Source of the DNA: Verrucomicrobiota bacterium
GTDB taxonomy: Bacteria; Verrucomicrobiota; Verrucomicrobiia; Limisphaerales; JADLHS01
Direction of reading: 5' to 3'
Assembly (NCBI GenBank): GCA_029573725.1
Contig: JAKQDQ010000181.1
Location: forward strand, 62,001-126,000
DNA length: 64,000 nt
Below are positions 1 to 9,462 of this stretch, piece after piece; positions within the stretch are counted from its first letter, which is position 1; the number at the start of each line of letters is the position of its first letter. The notes under the pieces were generated by a model that worked only from the letters and a program-made list of their open reading frames with translations, ran no database searches and was not told the origin of the DNA. Position numbers and translations under genes: made by a program.

Positions 1-161
1 GGCATCCCGCGCCGGATCTGCCCCTGATCCACCAGGGCCTTGAACCCGGGATTCAAGGTCGCGTAAACCGACGCGCGTTCGCGGCGGCGCGATTCAATCG
101 AACTGGTCGCGCACCCGGCCAGGAGGCTGACCAGAACAAGCATCCAGAATCCGTTTCTCAT
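1..161 (-). CDS. Putative lipoprotein, N-terminal fragment (runs off left edge)
   Basis: An ATG at 161 on the minus strand opens a frame that continues to base 1 without a stop. The product begins MRNGFWMLVLVSLLAGC, a classic type II signal peptide with lipobox L-A-G-C and the lipidated Cys at residue 17. The mature part then reads through SRRRERASVYATL and GFKALVDQGQIRRGM. Short lipoproteins with an ALVDQGQI-x-x-GM segment are common in Verrucomicrobiota, but I know of no assigned function. About 53 residues are visible. It is divergent from the sulfatase at 260, with about 100 bases between them. Confidence is good that it is a lipoprotein gene and low for any role. Confidence 0.7.
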   Translation of the reverse strand, partial: MRNGFWMLVLVSLLAGCATSSIESRRRERASVYATLNPGFKALVDQGQIRRGM

Positions 162-259
162 GGGGCGAACGCTACCCGATCGGCGTGGTCAAGTCCTGCA
201 AAAAACGGTGCGGATTTTTTGAGTCGCCCCGCCCCCGTCTGGCGGCGTACCCTTGCGGG

Positions 260-1705
260 GTGAAAGTCCCGTGGCTCCGCCTGGCCGGCCTGCTGGGTGT
301 CGCTTGGTTGGGGACCGCTGCCACCCCGGCTGCGCGTCCGCCCAACATCATTATCATTTACACCGATGATCAGGGATATGCCGATGTGGGGGTGTTCGGC
401 GCGCAAGGGTTCCAGACGCCCCACCTTGATCGGCTGGCGCGGCAGGGGGTGAAATTCACCAACTTCCATGTGGCACAACCCGTCTGTTCGGCTTCCCGCG
501 CGGCCTTGCTGACCGGTTGCTATCCGAACCGGATCGGCATCCATGGCGCGCTGGGGCCGCAGGCCAGGCACGGGCTCCACGCCGCTGAAGTGACGCTCGC
601 CGAGTTGCTCCAACAACAGGGCTACGCCACCGGCATGGCGGGCAAATGGCATCTGGGCCGGCCGCGCCCGTTTCTGCCCGTGCATCACGGATTCGAGGAA
701 TACTATGGGCTGCCCTATTCCAACGACATGTGGCCGCACCATCCGGAAGCGCGCCCGGGGACGTATCCGCCCCTGCCGCTGATTGAGGGCGATCAAGTGA
801 TTGATCCCGAAGTCACACCCGCAACGCAAACCCAGCTCACCACCCGGTACACCGAGCGCGCGGTGCGGTTCATTGAGCGCCATCGGACGCGTCCATTTTT
901 CTTTTACCTCGCCCACTCCATGCCGCACGTGCCGTTGTTCGTGAGCGAGAAGTTCCGGGGGCGGTCGGCACAGGGCCTTTACGGCGATGTGATCATGGAA
1001 ATTGACTGGAGCGTGGGCGAAGTGATGAACGCGTTGGAACGTTGCGGCCTTGAACAGGACACCCTGCTGATTTTTGCCAGCGACAACGGTCCGTGGCTCA
1101 GTTATGGCCACCATGCCGGCTCGTCGGGTCCGCTTCGCGAAGGCAAGGGGACGAATTGGGAGGGCGGCACGCGTGTGCCCTGCATCATGCGCTGGCCGGG
1201 CCGGCTTCCGCGTGGCCAAACCAACGATGCCCTGTTCATGAACATTGACCTGTTCCCCACCCTCGCCCGCCGGGTGGGCGCCCCCCTGCCACCGCACCGG
1301 ATTGACGGCCTGGATGTCTGGCCGCTGCTGAGCGGTCAGCCGGGCGCGACCAATCCGCACGCCGCCTATTTTTACTATTACCACCAAGGTCAGTTGGAGG
1401 CGGTGACCACCGGTGATGGCCGCTGGAAGCTGCAACTGCCGCACGCGTTTCGAACGCTGGCGGGCCGGCCCGGGGGCACCAACGGCATCCCGGTGAAGTA
1501 CGCCCAGGCCCGGGTCACCTCCCCGGAACTTTACGATTTGCAAAACGATCCCGGCGAAACCACCGACGTCGCCGCGCAACAGCCGGCAACGGTGCAGCGC
1601 CTGCTCGCGTTGGCGGAAGCAGCCCGAGATGATCTGGGCGACACGCGCACCAAGCGTGTCGGCCGTGGGTTGCGCGAGCCGGGACGTGTCGGCCCGGATG
1701 ACTAA
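260..1705 (+). CDS. Arylsulfatase-family sulfatase (secreted, Cys-type)
   Basis: This is a sulfatase of the alkaline-phosphatase superfamily, expected to remove sulfate esters, probably from a glycan. With the GTG at 260 it is 481 residues and starts with a Sec signal (MKVPWLRLAGLLGVAWL, Ala-rich cleavage zone near 25). An earlier in-frame GTG at 185 would add 25 residues without signal character. The metal site YTDDQGY (34-40) is followed by the modification motif C76-S-A-S-R80 and A-A-L-L-T-G. A second metal-ligand region SDNGPW and the late GKGTNWEGGTRVP block are also present. The residue after C-S is Ala where aerobic FGE substrates have Pro; CxAxR is accepted by the radical SAM maturase anSME. 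No anSME is in the window. It heads a plus-strand run of glycan-degradation genes. The substrate is unknown. Confidence 0.9.
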   Translation: MKVPWLRLAGLLGVAWLGTAATPAARPPNIIIIYTDDQGYADVGVFGAQGFQTPHLDRLARQGVKFTNFHVAQPVCSASRAALLTGCYPNRIGIHGALGPQARHGLHAAEVTLAELLQQQGYATGMAGKWHLGRPRPFLPVHHGFEEYYGLPYSNDMWPHHPEARPGTYPPLPLIEGDQVIDPEVTPATQTQLTTRYTERAVRFIERHRTRPFFFYLAHSMPHVPLFVSEKFRGRSAQGLYGDVIMEIDWSVGEVMNALERCGLEQDTLLIFASDNGPWLSYGHHAGSSGPLREGKGTNWEGGTRVPCIMRWPGRLPRGQTNDALFMNIDLFPTLARRVGAPLPPHRIDGLDVWPLLSGQPGATNPHAAYFYYYHQGQLEAVTTGDGRWKLQLPHAFRTLAGRPGGTNGIPVKYAQARVTSPELYDLQNDPGETTDVAAQQPATVQRLLALAEAARDDLGDTRTKRVGRGLREPGRVGPDD

Positions 1706-1839
1706 GCCGCGCCGGGTGACGAACCTGTGTGTTTGGCCTCGTTCGGTGTCACGGCAGGGCTGCCGGCAATCTCCGTTTTGTGTTCCGGGATTGCCCTGTC
1801 CCCCGCTCGTCCGCCAAGCTGGGCGGAATTGAAAACATC

Positions 1840-4800
1840 ATGCCTCCTGTCACCGAGCACTGGCCGCGCCCCCCGGGGGACCGAACACGTCGCGAGTTTT
1901 TGCAACAGCTGGGTGGTCTGAGCCTCAGCGCGGCGGCCGCTCCCCTGCTGGCGGGGTCGGTCCGGGCAGACCCGGCGCCGGCGTTGCCGGACCCCGTGCT
2001 TGCCTTTCCCGGGCCGTGGCAGTTCGCGCTGCCCAAACGGTCCATCATCGTTGTGAGCGACCAGCAGCTGCGGGACCTGCAAGACCCGGACCAGTTGGTG
2101 GACCTGAGCTTGAGTCCGACGCCGCATCGAACCACGCTGCGGAAAATTTGCGAGCAAACCGCAGCCGCGGGCGGGCGCACGGTGGTTCTCGCGTTTGACG
2201 AATTTTGGACCCAATACCGGCCCGGGCAAGGGGGTCAACCCCGCGAGCTTACGCCGGATACCGACGAGTACATCCACTGCGTGGCGCGCCTGGGCGAGAC
2301 GCTCAAACACCACGGTTTGGGGTTTGAATTGAGTCTGCTCAGCCCATTGGAAATTGGCCGGGGTTACACCCGGCAAACCGGCGAGCGGGGGCGCTGGGTG
2401 CAATACCGTGAAGGCTATCGTGATCCCGCCACGGGGCAGTACACGGTTTCGCTGTGGGAACAGCGGTGCTGGACAAACAACAAGGGCACTTTCAACATCC
2501 AGCGGGACGGGGTGCGGGTCTTCGCCTTTGCGGAGCACCGTGTGGGCGGCACAAGTTATTACGCGGTCGATCCCGGGGACATCGTGGAACTGCAAGCTCC
2601 GCCGCAAATCGAGACGGACAACGCCTCGGTGGGCAGCACCCGGGCGCGGCGCATGACGGTGCGGGGGCGCGGCGAGACGCACCTGGGGGCGCGGGACCGG
2701 GTGCTGGTCGTGGTCAGTTATGCGACCCCGGAAATGGATTATTTCAGTCCCCGCGCGCTGCCGTTTTTGCAGGACCTCATTCAGCGGTACCACGCGGCGG
2801 GCGTGCCGCTCAACGGCCTGTACGCCGACGAGATGCACATCCAACAGGACTGGGGCTACTTCAGTCACCACGACGAGGGACAGTTTGCCTTTCGCTATCT
2901 CACGCCCAATTTTGCGCGGCGCTTTGCCGAATGTTACGGTGCCGAGTTTGCCGACCTGGAAAAGTTCCTCGTTTACTTCAGTTACGGCCAGCACGGTTTC
3001 CGTCCGGACCTGGAGGCGCGTTTGCCCGCGCAGCACGTCCTGGGGGGCGGCGCGGATGCCATTCAACAGACCTTTCTGCTGCGGCACCGCTACTTTGAAC
3101 TCCTCCAACAAGGCGTCGTGGATCTGTTTGTCCAGGCCAAGCGCTGCGCCGAGGAGAAATACGGGCACGCGTTGGAATCGCGCGCGCATGCCACCTGGGC
3201 GCAGAGTCCGACGATTGACCACTGGCACACCGGCGGATTGCGCAAACCGCCGCGGCAATACGAATACACGCCCGATTTTCTCTGGTCGAACACCGTGCAG
3301 CAATCGGCATCCGCGTGCAGTGATTATTTTGCGTGGAACGATTTTCTCACCGGTGGGGGCAACGACCACGCCGAAGGCGGCTGGTCGGATCGCGATTACT
3401 ACGGCGTGGCGCTGGCGTGTTCGACCGGGATTTTGAACCGTGTCCCCTACGCGTATGCGGCGGCCTGGGGCATGCCGGCCGCGGTGCAGCGCCGGCATCA
3501 GGCGGTGTGCGACGCTTTCGGCGCCGCGGCCAGTCCCTGGTTTCAAGCGGTGCAGGATTCACAGCATCGCGAGGTGGACGTGCTGATGCTCTACCCGCTC
3601 TCCCTGGTTGCCTGCGAGGAACGCTTTGGTTCATGGATGGTGCAATACGGTTACGCGAATTATGTGACGCCGCGCAAATTGCTGGAGCGGGGCCGGGTGA
3701 CGGCGGACGGCCACATTGTCATGGCGGGCCGGCGTTTCGGCACGCTGGTGGTTTTGTTTGAGCCGTTGCCGCCGCCCGGGCTGCTGCCATTCATGGAGCA
3801 ATTCGTGGCTGAGGGCGGCAGACTGGTTTGGTCCGGACCGCCCCCGCGGCTCGATTTTGCGGGCCAGCCCGTGTTGGAACGCTGGCAGAACCTTTTTGGC
3901 GTTGGCCGGGTGGCGTTCGGGGTTGCCGGGCAGGCTGCGCCGGGGCGACAGGTTCGCTTTGCCGGTGCGCTGCAGCATGTGCCCCCACAACTGCTCCTTA
4001 CGGATTTTCTGGTGGACTTGATTTATCCGGTCGAGCCCGGGACGGCGGCGGCAGGCGTGGCACGGGTGAATCAACAGTTCGTCGGCGTGCAGCGGCGCAC
4101 GGGCGGTGGTGGTGTGGCGACGTTCCTCGGGTTTCGTCCGCGGGACGACCAAGCCGCATCGCTCGGCGAGGAAGCGCGCACCTGGTTTGAAATCCTGCTG
4201 GCGCTGGGAGCGTATCCGAAATCGCGGCCGGAGCTGCCGTGGGAGGACAACCCGAGCGTTGTTTCGCGCACCACGCCCTATCTGGCATGCCGGTTTCCCA
4301 ACGGCGCCACCGCAGTCGCGGCGCATTACCGGGCGCACGAGGAAAGCTGGTCTGGCAGCTTTCATCGCGACGCCCGGAAAGATGCGGAAGCCCTTGCACA
4401 GAATCCCCTGCCGTCCGACCGCCTGGAGCTGCGCGATTTCGCCGTGAACGGACACCGCCTCGGCTTCTGCGGGGCGCTGGCGTTGGCATTTCGTCTGGAC
4501 GCGGACGGCAGGTTGATCGCATTTGCCGGTTACGATTGTGCGCAGATTGACATAGACGATCGGACGCACAAGTTCGCGTCCCAGCCGGTGGTGCTGGCGG
4601 CCTGGGCGCCGGTACCCTCCGAACGCCGCGTGCCGGGCGGGGCGGTCTTGGAACTCTGGGTGCAAGGCGCGGCGGAGTTTCGAATTCCACTGGCCGGGTC
4701 CATCAAGGCGGGACGTTTGTTCCATGCCGGTGCGCGCCCGGGCGCCGTGGGGGACGTCGTTGCCAGCGCCATTGCGAACGGCGAATTATGCTTTAACTCG

Positions 4801-4842
4801 TCCACGACCGAGCGGCAGCACTTGTTTCTGGTCCCGGGCTGA
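1840..4842 (+). CDS. Large Tat-exported protein, putative GH42-like glycosidase of unknown family
   Basis: This is a 1000-residue protein that I cannot assign to a named family. The ATG at 1840 was chosen because it puts a Tat signal (T-R-R-E-F-L-Q at 16-22, then an Ala/Leu-rich h-region ending around V-R-A-D) at the N terminus; the open frame extends back to 1729 with no signal character. Residues about 60-560 look like a TIM-barrel hydrolase: alternating hydrophobic strands and acidic turns such as LNGLYADEMH (E331) and ASACSDYFAWNDF. Residues about 630-720 (FGTLVVLFEPLPPPGLLPF, FVAEGGRLVWSGPP) resemble the class I glutamine-amidotransferase-like trimerisation domain that follows the barrel in GH42 beta-galactosidases. 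The C-terminal part is beta-rich. It lies between a sulfatase and a sugar dehydrogenase, which fits a glycan-active role. The catalytic residues are not established. Confidence 0.7.
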   Translation: MPPVTEHWPRPPGDRTRREFLQQLGGLSLSAAAAPLLAGSVRADPAPALPDPVLAFPGPWQFALPKRSIIVVSDQQLRDLQDPDQLVDLSLSPTPHRTTLRKICEQTAAAGGRTVVLAFDEFWTQYRPGQGGQPRELTPDTDEYIHCVARLGETLKHHGLGFELSLLSPLEIGRGYTRQTGERGRWVQYREGYRDPATGQYTVSLWEQRCWTNNKGTFNIQRDGVRVFAFAEHRVGGTSYYAVDPGDIVELQAPPQIETDNASVGSTRARRMTVRGRGETHLGARDRVLVVVSYATPEMDYFSPRALPFLQDLIQRYHAAGVPLNGLYADEMHIQQDWGYFSHHDEGQFAFRYLTPNFARRFAECYGAEFADLEKFLVYFSYGQHGFRPDLEARLPAQHVLGGGADAIQQTFLLRHRYFELLQQGVVDLFVQAKRCAEEKYGHALESRAHATWAQSPTIDHWHTGGLRKPPRQYEYTPDFLWSNTVQQSASACSDYFAWNDFLTGGGNDHAEGGWSDRDYYGVALACSTGILNRVPYAYAAAWGMPAAVQRRHQAVCDAFGAAASPWFQAVQDSQHREVDVLMLYPLSLVACEERFGSWMVQYGYANYVTPRKLLERGRVTADGHIVMAGRRFGTLVVLFEPLPPPGLLPFMEQFVAEGGRLVWSGPPPRLDFAGQPVLERWQNLFGVGRVAFGVAGQAAPGRQVRFAGALQHVPPQLLLTDFLVDLIYPVEPGTAAAGVARVNQQFVGVQRRTGGGGVATFLGFRPRDDQAASLGEEARTWFEILLALGAYPKSRPELPWEDNPSVVSRTTPYLACRFPNGATAVAAHYRAHEESWSGSFHRDARKDAEALAQNPLPSDRLELRDFAVNGHRLGFCGALALAFRLDADGRLIAFAGYDCAQIDIDDRTHKFASQPVVLAAWAPVPSERRVPGGAVLELWVQGAAEFRIPLAGSIKAGRLFHAGARPGAVGDVVASAIANGELCFNSSTTERQHLFLVPG

Positions 4843-4972
4843 AGCGCCCGGTGAGGCGGGTCTTCACCCGGCCGGGAAACGATGCAAGGCAATCTCTTGT
4901 GGCGCAACCTTGCTTCATCGCGCGCCATCATTACACTGAATCTCCAGTCTGACTGCACGTCCATTAACTAAC

Positions 4973-7900
4973 ATGTGTTTCAAGAATCGCTTCCCGCTTG
5001 TCGTCCTCAGCCTGGCCGTCGTGCTCGGGCCATCCCTTTCCGCGCAAACGCCAGAATGGATCTGGCATCCCAACGACGGGCAGCCCGTAGCCAACCAGGA
5101 GCAGCGCATTTTCCGGAAGGTCTTCATCCTGGCAGGCCCGGTGGAGCGCGCAGTTCTGAGCGTGGCCGCGGACAATCACGCCGAGGTGACGCTCAACCAG
5201 TCCGGCGTTCACGCCATCCACGGGCATGAACGCGCCACCCAGCTCAACGTCACCGCCGAGTTGCGCCGCGGCACCAATGTCATCACGATTGTGGGGCGGA
5301 ACGATGACGGACCGGCAGGTTTGCTGGTTCAATTGCAGATCACCCCGGCGCAGGGCCCGCGCCAAACCATCGTCAGCGACGCGAGCTGGCAGGCGTTGAC
5401 CCCTCCGGCGACGGCCTGGGATGTGGCGCACCTTCCGGCCGGCGGCTGGGTGGCGGCGCGCAGCCTGGGCGCCGTGGGGACGGGGCCGTGGGGCGATCCC
5501 TTCAAGGTGGCGCAGGCGACGCCGGCCGAAAGTCTGGTGGTGCCGCCCGGTTTCAAGGTGGAATTGATTCATACGGCCGCTGCGGATGAGGGTTCGTGGA
5601 TTTCGCTGGCCGTGGATCCGCAAGGTCGCTTGACCATTTCGCCGCAAAGCGACAGCCAGCCCCTGCTGCGCTTCACACTGGATCAGAGGGGGCAGGTGCG
5701 ACACATTGAACCGGTGCCCGCGCCGCTGCACCAGGCCATGGGCATGTGTTACGCGTTTGGCAGTCTCTATGTCAACGGGCATGGGCCCGAGGGCACGGGA
5801 CTCTATCGGGTCACCGACACCAATCACAATGATCGCTTTGAGGCGGAGGAGGTGCAGTTTTTGAAAAAAATTCCCGGTGAAGGCGAGCATGGTTATCACG
5901 CGGTTTTGCCCGGACCGGACGGCCGGCTCTACATGATGAACGGGAATCATACGAAGTTGCCGGAGGGCATCACACCCGACTCGCCCCACAAAAATTACCA
6001 GGAAGACTTTTTGCTTCCGCGCCTCTGGGATGCCAATGGTCACGCGGTGGGGATCATGGCCCCGGGCGGCCAGTTGTTGCGCACGGACCCCGCCGGGAAG
6101 CAGTGGGAGTTGTTGCTGGCGGGTTTTCGCAATGCCTATGACTTTGATTTCAGCCCGGAGGGGGAGGTTTTCACCTTCGACAGCGACATGGAGTGGGATT
6201 GGGGACTGCCCTGGTACCGGCCGACCCGCATTTTGCATTGCGTCCAGGGCGGCGAATACGGCTGGCGTTCGGGGTCAAGCAAGTGGCCCGAATATTATCC
6301 AGACAGTTTGCCGGCCGTGGTGGACATTGGAATTGGTTCACCCACCGGCGTGAAGTTCGGCACCCACAGCCGGTTTCCGGCCAAATATCAACGCGCGTTC
6401 TTTGCGGCCGATTGGTCGTACGGCCGCATCCTCGCGGTGCATCTGCAACCGCACGGCGCCAGCTACACCGGTACGACCGAGGAATTCGTCAAGGGCACTC
6501 CGCTGAATGTCGCGGATTTCGAGTTTGGCAGGGATGGGGCAATGTATTTTGTGACGGGTGGACGCGGGACGCAGTCGGGTTTGTATCGCGTCAGTTACAC
6601 CGGCAAAACGCCGGGCTTTTTCAGCCGGCTGTTTACCCGGGAACAACCGGCGGTGCCGCGTGCGGAAGCCCGGGCGGCCGCGCGGGCGCGCGCGTTGCGG
6701 CATGAGTTGGAGGCGCTGCAGGGCAAGGTGAACCCCGAAACGGTGGCTGCCGTCTGGCCGCACCTGGGCAGCCCGGACCGGTTCATCCGCTATGCCGCGC
6801 GGATCGCGCTCGAATGGCAGGACGTGCAACAGTGGAAGGATCGCGCCGTGCAGGAGACCGATGAGCGAACGGCGTTGACGGCCTTGCTGGCGCTGGCCCG
6901 TTGCGGCGGGGCGGAAACCCAGCCGGAACTGTTGCAGGCCCTCGCCCGATTCCCCACGGCCACGTCGGAGGAGTGGGCGCTGGAAAAATTGCGGATCCTC
7001 GAATTAAGTTTCATCCGGCAGGGACGCCCGGCACCCGGGGTCGCGGCGCGCGTGGCCGAAATCCTGGACGCGCATTATCCCGCCGCGAGTTTCCCGCTGA
7101 ACCGCGAGCTGTCGCAACTGCTGGTCTATCTGCAGGCGCCGGACGTGGTTGCGAAAACGCTGGCGTTGCTGGATGAGGCGCCGACGCAGGAGGAGCAGGT
7201 TTATTATTTGTACACGCTGCGCCAGGTGAAATCGGGCTGGACGCCGGCGCAACGGGAAAAATATTTCGGCTGGTTTGGCACCCTGCGGCAGGGCAGCCAT
7301 CCCGAGGTCACCTATCCCCGCGGAGGCACGTACAACGTCTGGACCAACCAGACGCACGCGCGCCAGGTGCATCCCCCCGAATTGATTCAATGGTTCAAGG
7401 ACGTGGGGCGCGATTACGGCGATGGCGCCAGCTACAACAAATACCTCGTGCGGATCCGCAAGGACGCCATTGCCACCCTGACCAGCGCTGAACGTCAGCA
7501 ATGGCAATCGTTGCTGGAAATCAACCTGGACGGACCGGTCTGGAAGCCGACCCGGCCACGGCACTTCGTCAAGGAATGGACCCTGCCGGATTTGTTGCCC
7601 GCCCTGCCCGGGGTGGCGCGCGGCCGCAATTTTGCCAATGGCAAGGCCGCCTTCAACGACGCGCAATGTGTGGCCTGTCACCGCTTCGCCAACGAGGGCG
7701 GATCGGTGGGGCCGGAGCTGGCCGGCGTGGGCAGCAAGTATTCGCTGGAAAGCATCCTCGAATCCATCATCGAACCGTCCAAGGTCATTTCAGATCAATA
7801 CCAGAATTTCAACATCTGGAAAAAGGACGGGGACGATGTGTCCGGCCGGATCATTGATGAGAACGCGGAACGGGTGGTCGTGCTGCCCAACATGCTGGCG

Positions 7901-8071
7901 CCGGAGGTCACGGTGGAAGTGCCCGTCACGGAAATCGCCCGGCGCGAACCGTCCAAGGTTTCCGCCATGCCCAACGGCCTGCTCGACAGTCTGAGCCGCG
8001 ACGACATTCTGGACCTGCTGGCGTACCTCCAGGCCCAGGGCAAGGCCGGGGCGCCGAATTTTAAGCCGTGA
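4973..8071 (+). CDS. PVC-type dehydrogenase: jelly-roll, beta-propeller, HEAT-like region and C-terminal cytochrome c
   Basis: This is a secreted 1032-residue oxidoreductase of the kind annotated in Planctomycetes and Verrucomicrobia as membrane-bound dehydrogenase domain plus haem-binding domain. In order: Sec signal 1-24 (cleavage near L-S-A-Q); jelly-roll carbohydrate-binding-like module about 28-175 (EWIWHPND, FRKVFIL, SVAADN, VSDASWQAL, GPWG); a sorbosone-dehydrogenase-like six-bladed beta-propeller about 185-545 (LVVPPGFKVELI, GLYRVTDTNHND, GFRNAYDFDFSPEGEVF, YGWRSGS); an Ala/Leu-rich helical HEAT-like stretch about 580-800; and a single c-type haem site C899-V-A-C-H903 followed by GSVGPELAGVGSKYS and ESIIEPSKVISDQYQN. 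It probably oxidises a sugar and passes electrons to its own haem. The jelly-roll is shared with the GH106 protein of the same locus. The ATG at 4973 has a good signal peptide directly behind it. Confidence 0.85.
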   Translation: MCFKNRFPLVVLSLAVVLGPSLSAQTPEWIWHPNDGQPVANQEQRIFRKVFILAGPVERAVLSVAADNHAEVTLNQSGVHAIHGHERATQLNVTAELRRGTNVITIVGRNDDGPAGLLVQLQITPAQGPRQTIVSDASWQALTPPATAWDVAHLPAGGWVAARSLGAVGTGPWGDPFKVAQATPAESLVVPPGFKVELIHTAAADEGSWISLAVDPQGRLTISPQSDSQPLLRFTLDQRGQVRHIEPVPAPLHQAMGMCYAFGSLYVNGHGPEGTGLYRVTDTNHNDRFEAEEVQFLKKIPGEGEHGYHAVLPGPDGRLYMMNGNHTKLPEGITPDSPHKNYQEDFLLPRLWDANGHAVGIMAPGGQLLRTDPAGKQWELLLAGFRNAYDFDFSPEGEVFTFDSDMEWDWGLPWYRPTRILHCVQGGEYGWRSGSSKWPEYYPDSLPAVVDIGIGSPTGVKFGTHSRFPAKYQRAFFAADWSYGRILAVHLQPHGASYTGTTEEFVKGTPLNVADFEFGRDGAMYFVTGGRGTQSGLYRVSYTGKTPGFFSRLFTREQPAVPRAEARAAARARALRHELEALQGKVNPETVAAVWPHLGSPDRFIRYAARIALEWQDVQQWKDRAVQETDERTALTALLALARCGGAETQPELLQALARFPTATSEEWALEKLRILELSFIRQGRPAPGVAARVAEILDAHYPAASFPLNRELSQLLVYLQAPDVVAKTLALLDEAPTQEEQVYYLYTLRQVKSGWTPAQREKYFGWFGTLRQGSHPEVTYPRGGTYNVWTNQTHARQVHPPELIQWFKDVGRDYGDGASYNKYLVRIRKDAIATLTSAERQQWQSLLEINLDGPVWKPTRPRHFVKEWTLPDLLPALPGVARGRNFANGKAAFNDAQCVACHRFANEGGSVGPELAGVGSKYSLESILESIIEPSKVISDQYQNFNIWKKDGDDVSGRIIDENAERVVVLPNMLAPEVTVEVPVTEIARREPSKVSAMPNGLLDSLSRDDILDLLAYLQAQGKAGAPNFKP

Positions 8072-8085
8072 TTCCCGTGCCGGCA

Positions 8086-9375
8086 ATGTCTAGTCTGCAC
8101 CCCGGATTTATGAACAGCGTTAAACAACTGAAAACCATCACCCGTCACACCCAGGCCAAGGTCGCGGCCGAATTGTCGCGCACCGGCGGTCTGCTCCGGC
8201 TGGCGCCCAACTGGGTGCCCCGCTCCTTTTTGCAGCCGGGCCTGCGGCTCAAACTGCATCCGGACGATACGTACGCCTATGGGGCCCATCGCGGTGGCAT
8301 TGACGAACGCTGGTTCGCCTCCACCACCGAAGCGGCGAACGCCGGGCGCGTGCCGGATGAGGGGCTGAGTTATTGCGTGGTCGGGCGTGAACGGTTCACC
8401 CTGCGCCAGGCGGTGGAAGACGCGGGCGCCACGCTGGTCGGCAAGGCGATCTGGAACAAGTACGGGCGTTGGCCGGTGTATTCCAAGTTCTTCGACAACA
8501 TGGGGCCCATTCCGCACCACATGCACCAGAATGCCGCCCAGGCGAAACGGGTGGGGCAGGAAGGCAAGCCGGAGAGCTATTATTTCCCGCCGCAGCACAA
8601 CAATGTGGGCAACCATTTCCCCTACACCTTCATGGGTTTGGAGCCGGGCACAACCAAGGCCCAGGTGCGGCAATGTCTCGAGAATTGGAACCGGGGGGAC
8701 AACGGCATCCTCGATTTGTCCAAGGCCTACCGGCTCAAGCCGGGCACCGGGTGGTTGATCGGGCCGTGCATCCTGCACGCGCCCGGTTCACTCTGCACCT
8801 ACGAACCGCAATGGGGCAGCGACGTGTTCGGGATGTACCAAAGCATGGTGGAAGGCCGCTACGTGCCGTGGGAGTTGCTGGTAAAAGACATGCCCCGGGA
8901 CAAACACCGTGACCTGGACTTCATCGTGGACCAGCTGGACTGGGAGGCGAACGTGGACCCGAACTTCAAGGACAATCACTACCTCGAACCGGTCCCCGTG
9001 GCCGACACGCGATCCGAGGGGTTCGTGGATCGGTGGATTGTTTACGGCCGGGTGAAGGGCCGGCAGTATTTCACAGCCAAGGAGCTGACGGTGGCGCCCG
9101 GCGTCCAATGCACCATCCGGGATCGCGGCGCCTACGGACTGATTTGCGTGCAGGGCAAGGGCACGATCAACGGTCAGCCGCTCAATTCACCCAAGCTGAT
9201 CCGCTTCCACGAGCTGACCGAAGACGAATATTTCTGCAGCGCCGACGGAGCGCGGGCCGGAATCACGTTTGAAAACACGAGCGGGACCGAGCCGTTGGTG
9301 ACGTTGCGTTACTTCGGTCCGGACGTGAATCCCGATGCGCCGGCGCTGGGCGCGTACCGGAAGAATAAATTCTGA
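8086..9375 (+). CDS. Cupin / class I mannose-6-phosphate isomerase-like protein
   Basis: This is a 429-residue soluble protein related to the double-cupin type I phosphomannose isomerase fold, so it is probably a metal-dependent sugar or sugar-phosphate isomerase or a related cupin. Metal-ligand candidates are the cluster I-P-H-H-M-H-Q-N (around 142-149), the later P-Q-H-N-N-V-G-N-H-F-P block and a C-terminal cupin half (about 325-420: APGVQCTIRDRG, YGLICVQGKGTING). The start is uncertain: a GTG at 8068 overlaps the stop of the preceding gene (GTGA), and ATGs exist at 8086 and 8110. I list 8086. Overlap or near-abutment with the dehydrogenase implies translational coupling and a shared sugar pathway. 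The exact reaction cannot be read from sequence. Confidence 0.75.
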   Translation: MSSLHPGFMNSVKQLKTITRHTQAKVAAELSRTGGLLRLAPNWVPRSFLQPGLRLKLHPDDTYAYGAHRGGIDERWFASTTEAANAGRVPDEGLSYCVVGRERFTLRQAVEDAGATLVGKAIWNKYGRWPVYSKFFDNMGPIPHHMHQNAAQAKRVGQEGKPESYYFPPQHNNVGNHFPYTFMGLEPGTTKAQVRQCLENWNRGDNGILDLSKAYRLKPGTGWLIGPCILHAPGSLCTYEPQWGSDVFGMYQSMVEGRYVPWELLVKDMPRDKHRDLDFIVDQLDWEANVDPNFKDNHYLEPVPVADTRSEGFVDRWIVYGRVKGRQYFTAKELTVAPGVQCTIRDRGAYGLICVQGKGTINGQPLNSPKLIRFHELTEDEYFCSADGARAGITFENTSGTEPLVTLRYFGPDVNPDAPALGAYRKNKF

Positions 9376-9462
9376 ACCGCGCTCGCGCCGCGGCCTCCAG
9401 CCGGACGCCGACACGCGGTGAATAGGCGTTGGCCCGGGCGTTCCGCGCCGCAAAAGCGACCG

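Noticed and set aside
158-1579. Long antisense open frame (about 470 codons) opposite the sulfatase
   Set aside because: It mirrors the GC-rich codon pattern of the sulfatase, is Arg/Pro-rich and has no family motif, while the plus-strand frame has a complete sulfatase.
1702-3546. Antisense open frame of about 614 codons opposite the Tat protein
   Set aside because: It is low-complexity Arg/Pro/Gly composition with no ribosome site; the sense frame has a Tat signal and protein-like composition.
4843-4972. Imperfect GGTGA...TCACC hairpin after the Tat gene as a terminator
   Set aside because: The arms mismatch and no T-run follows.
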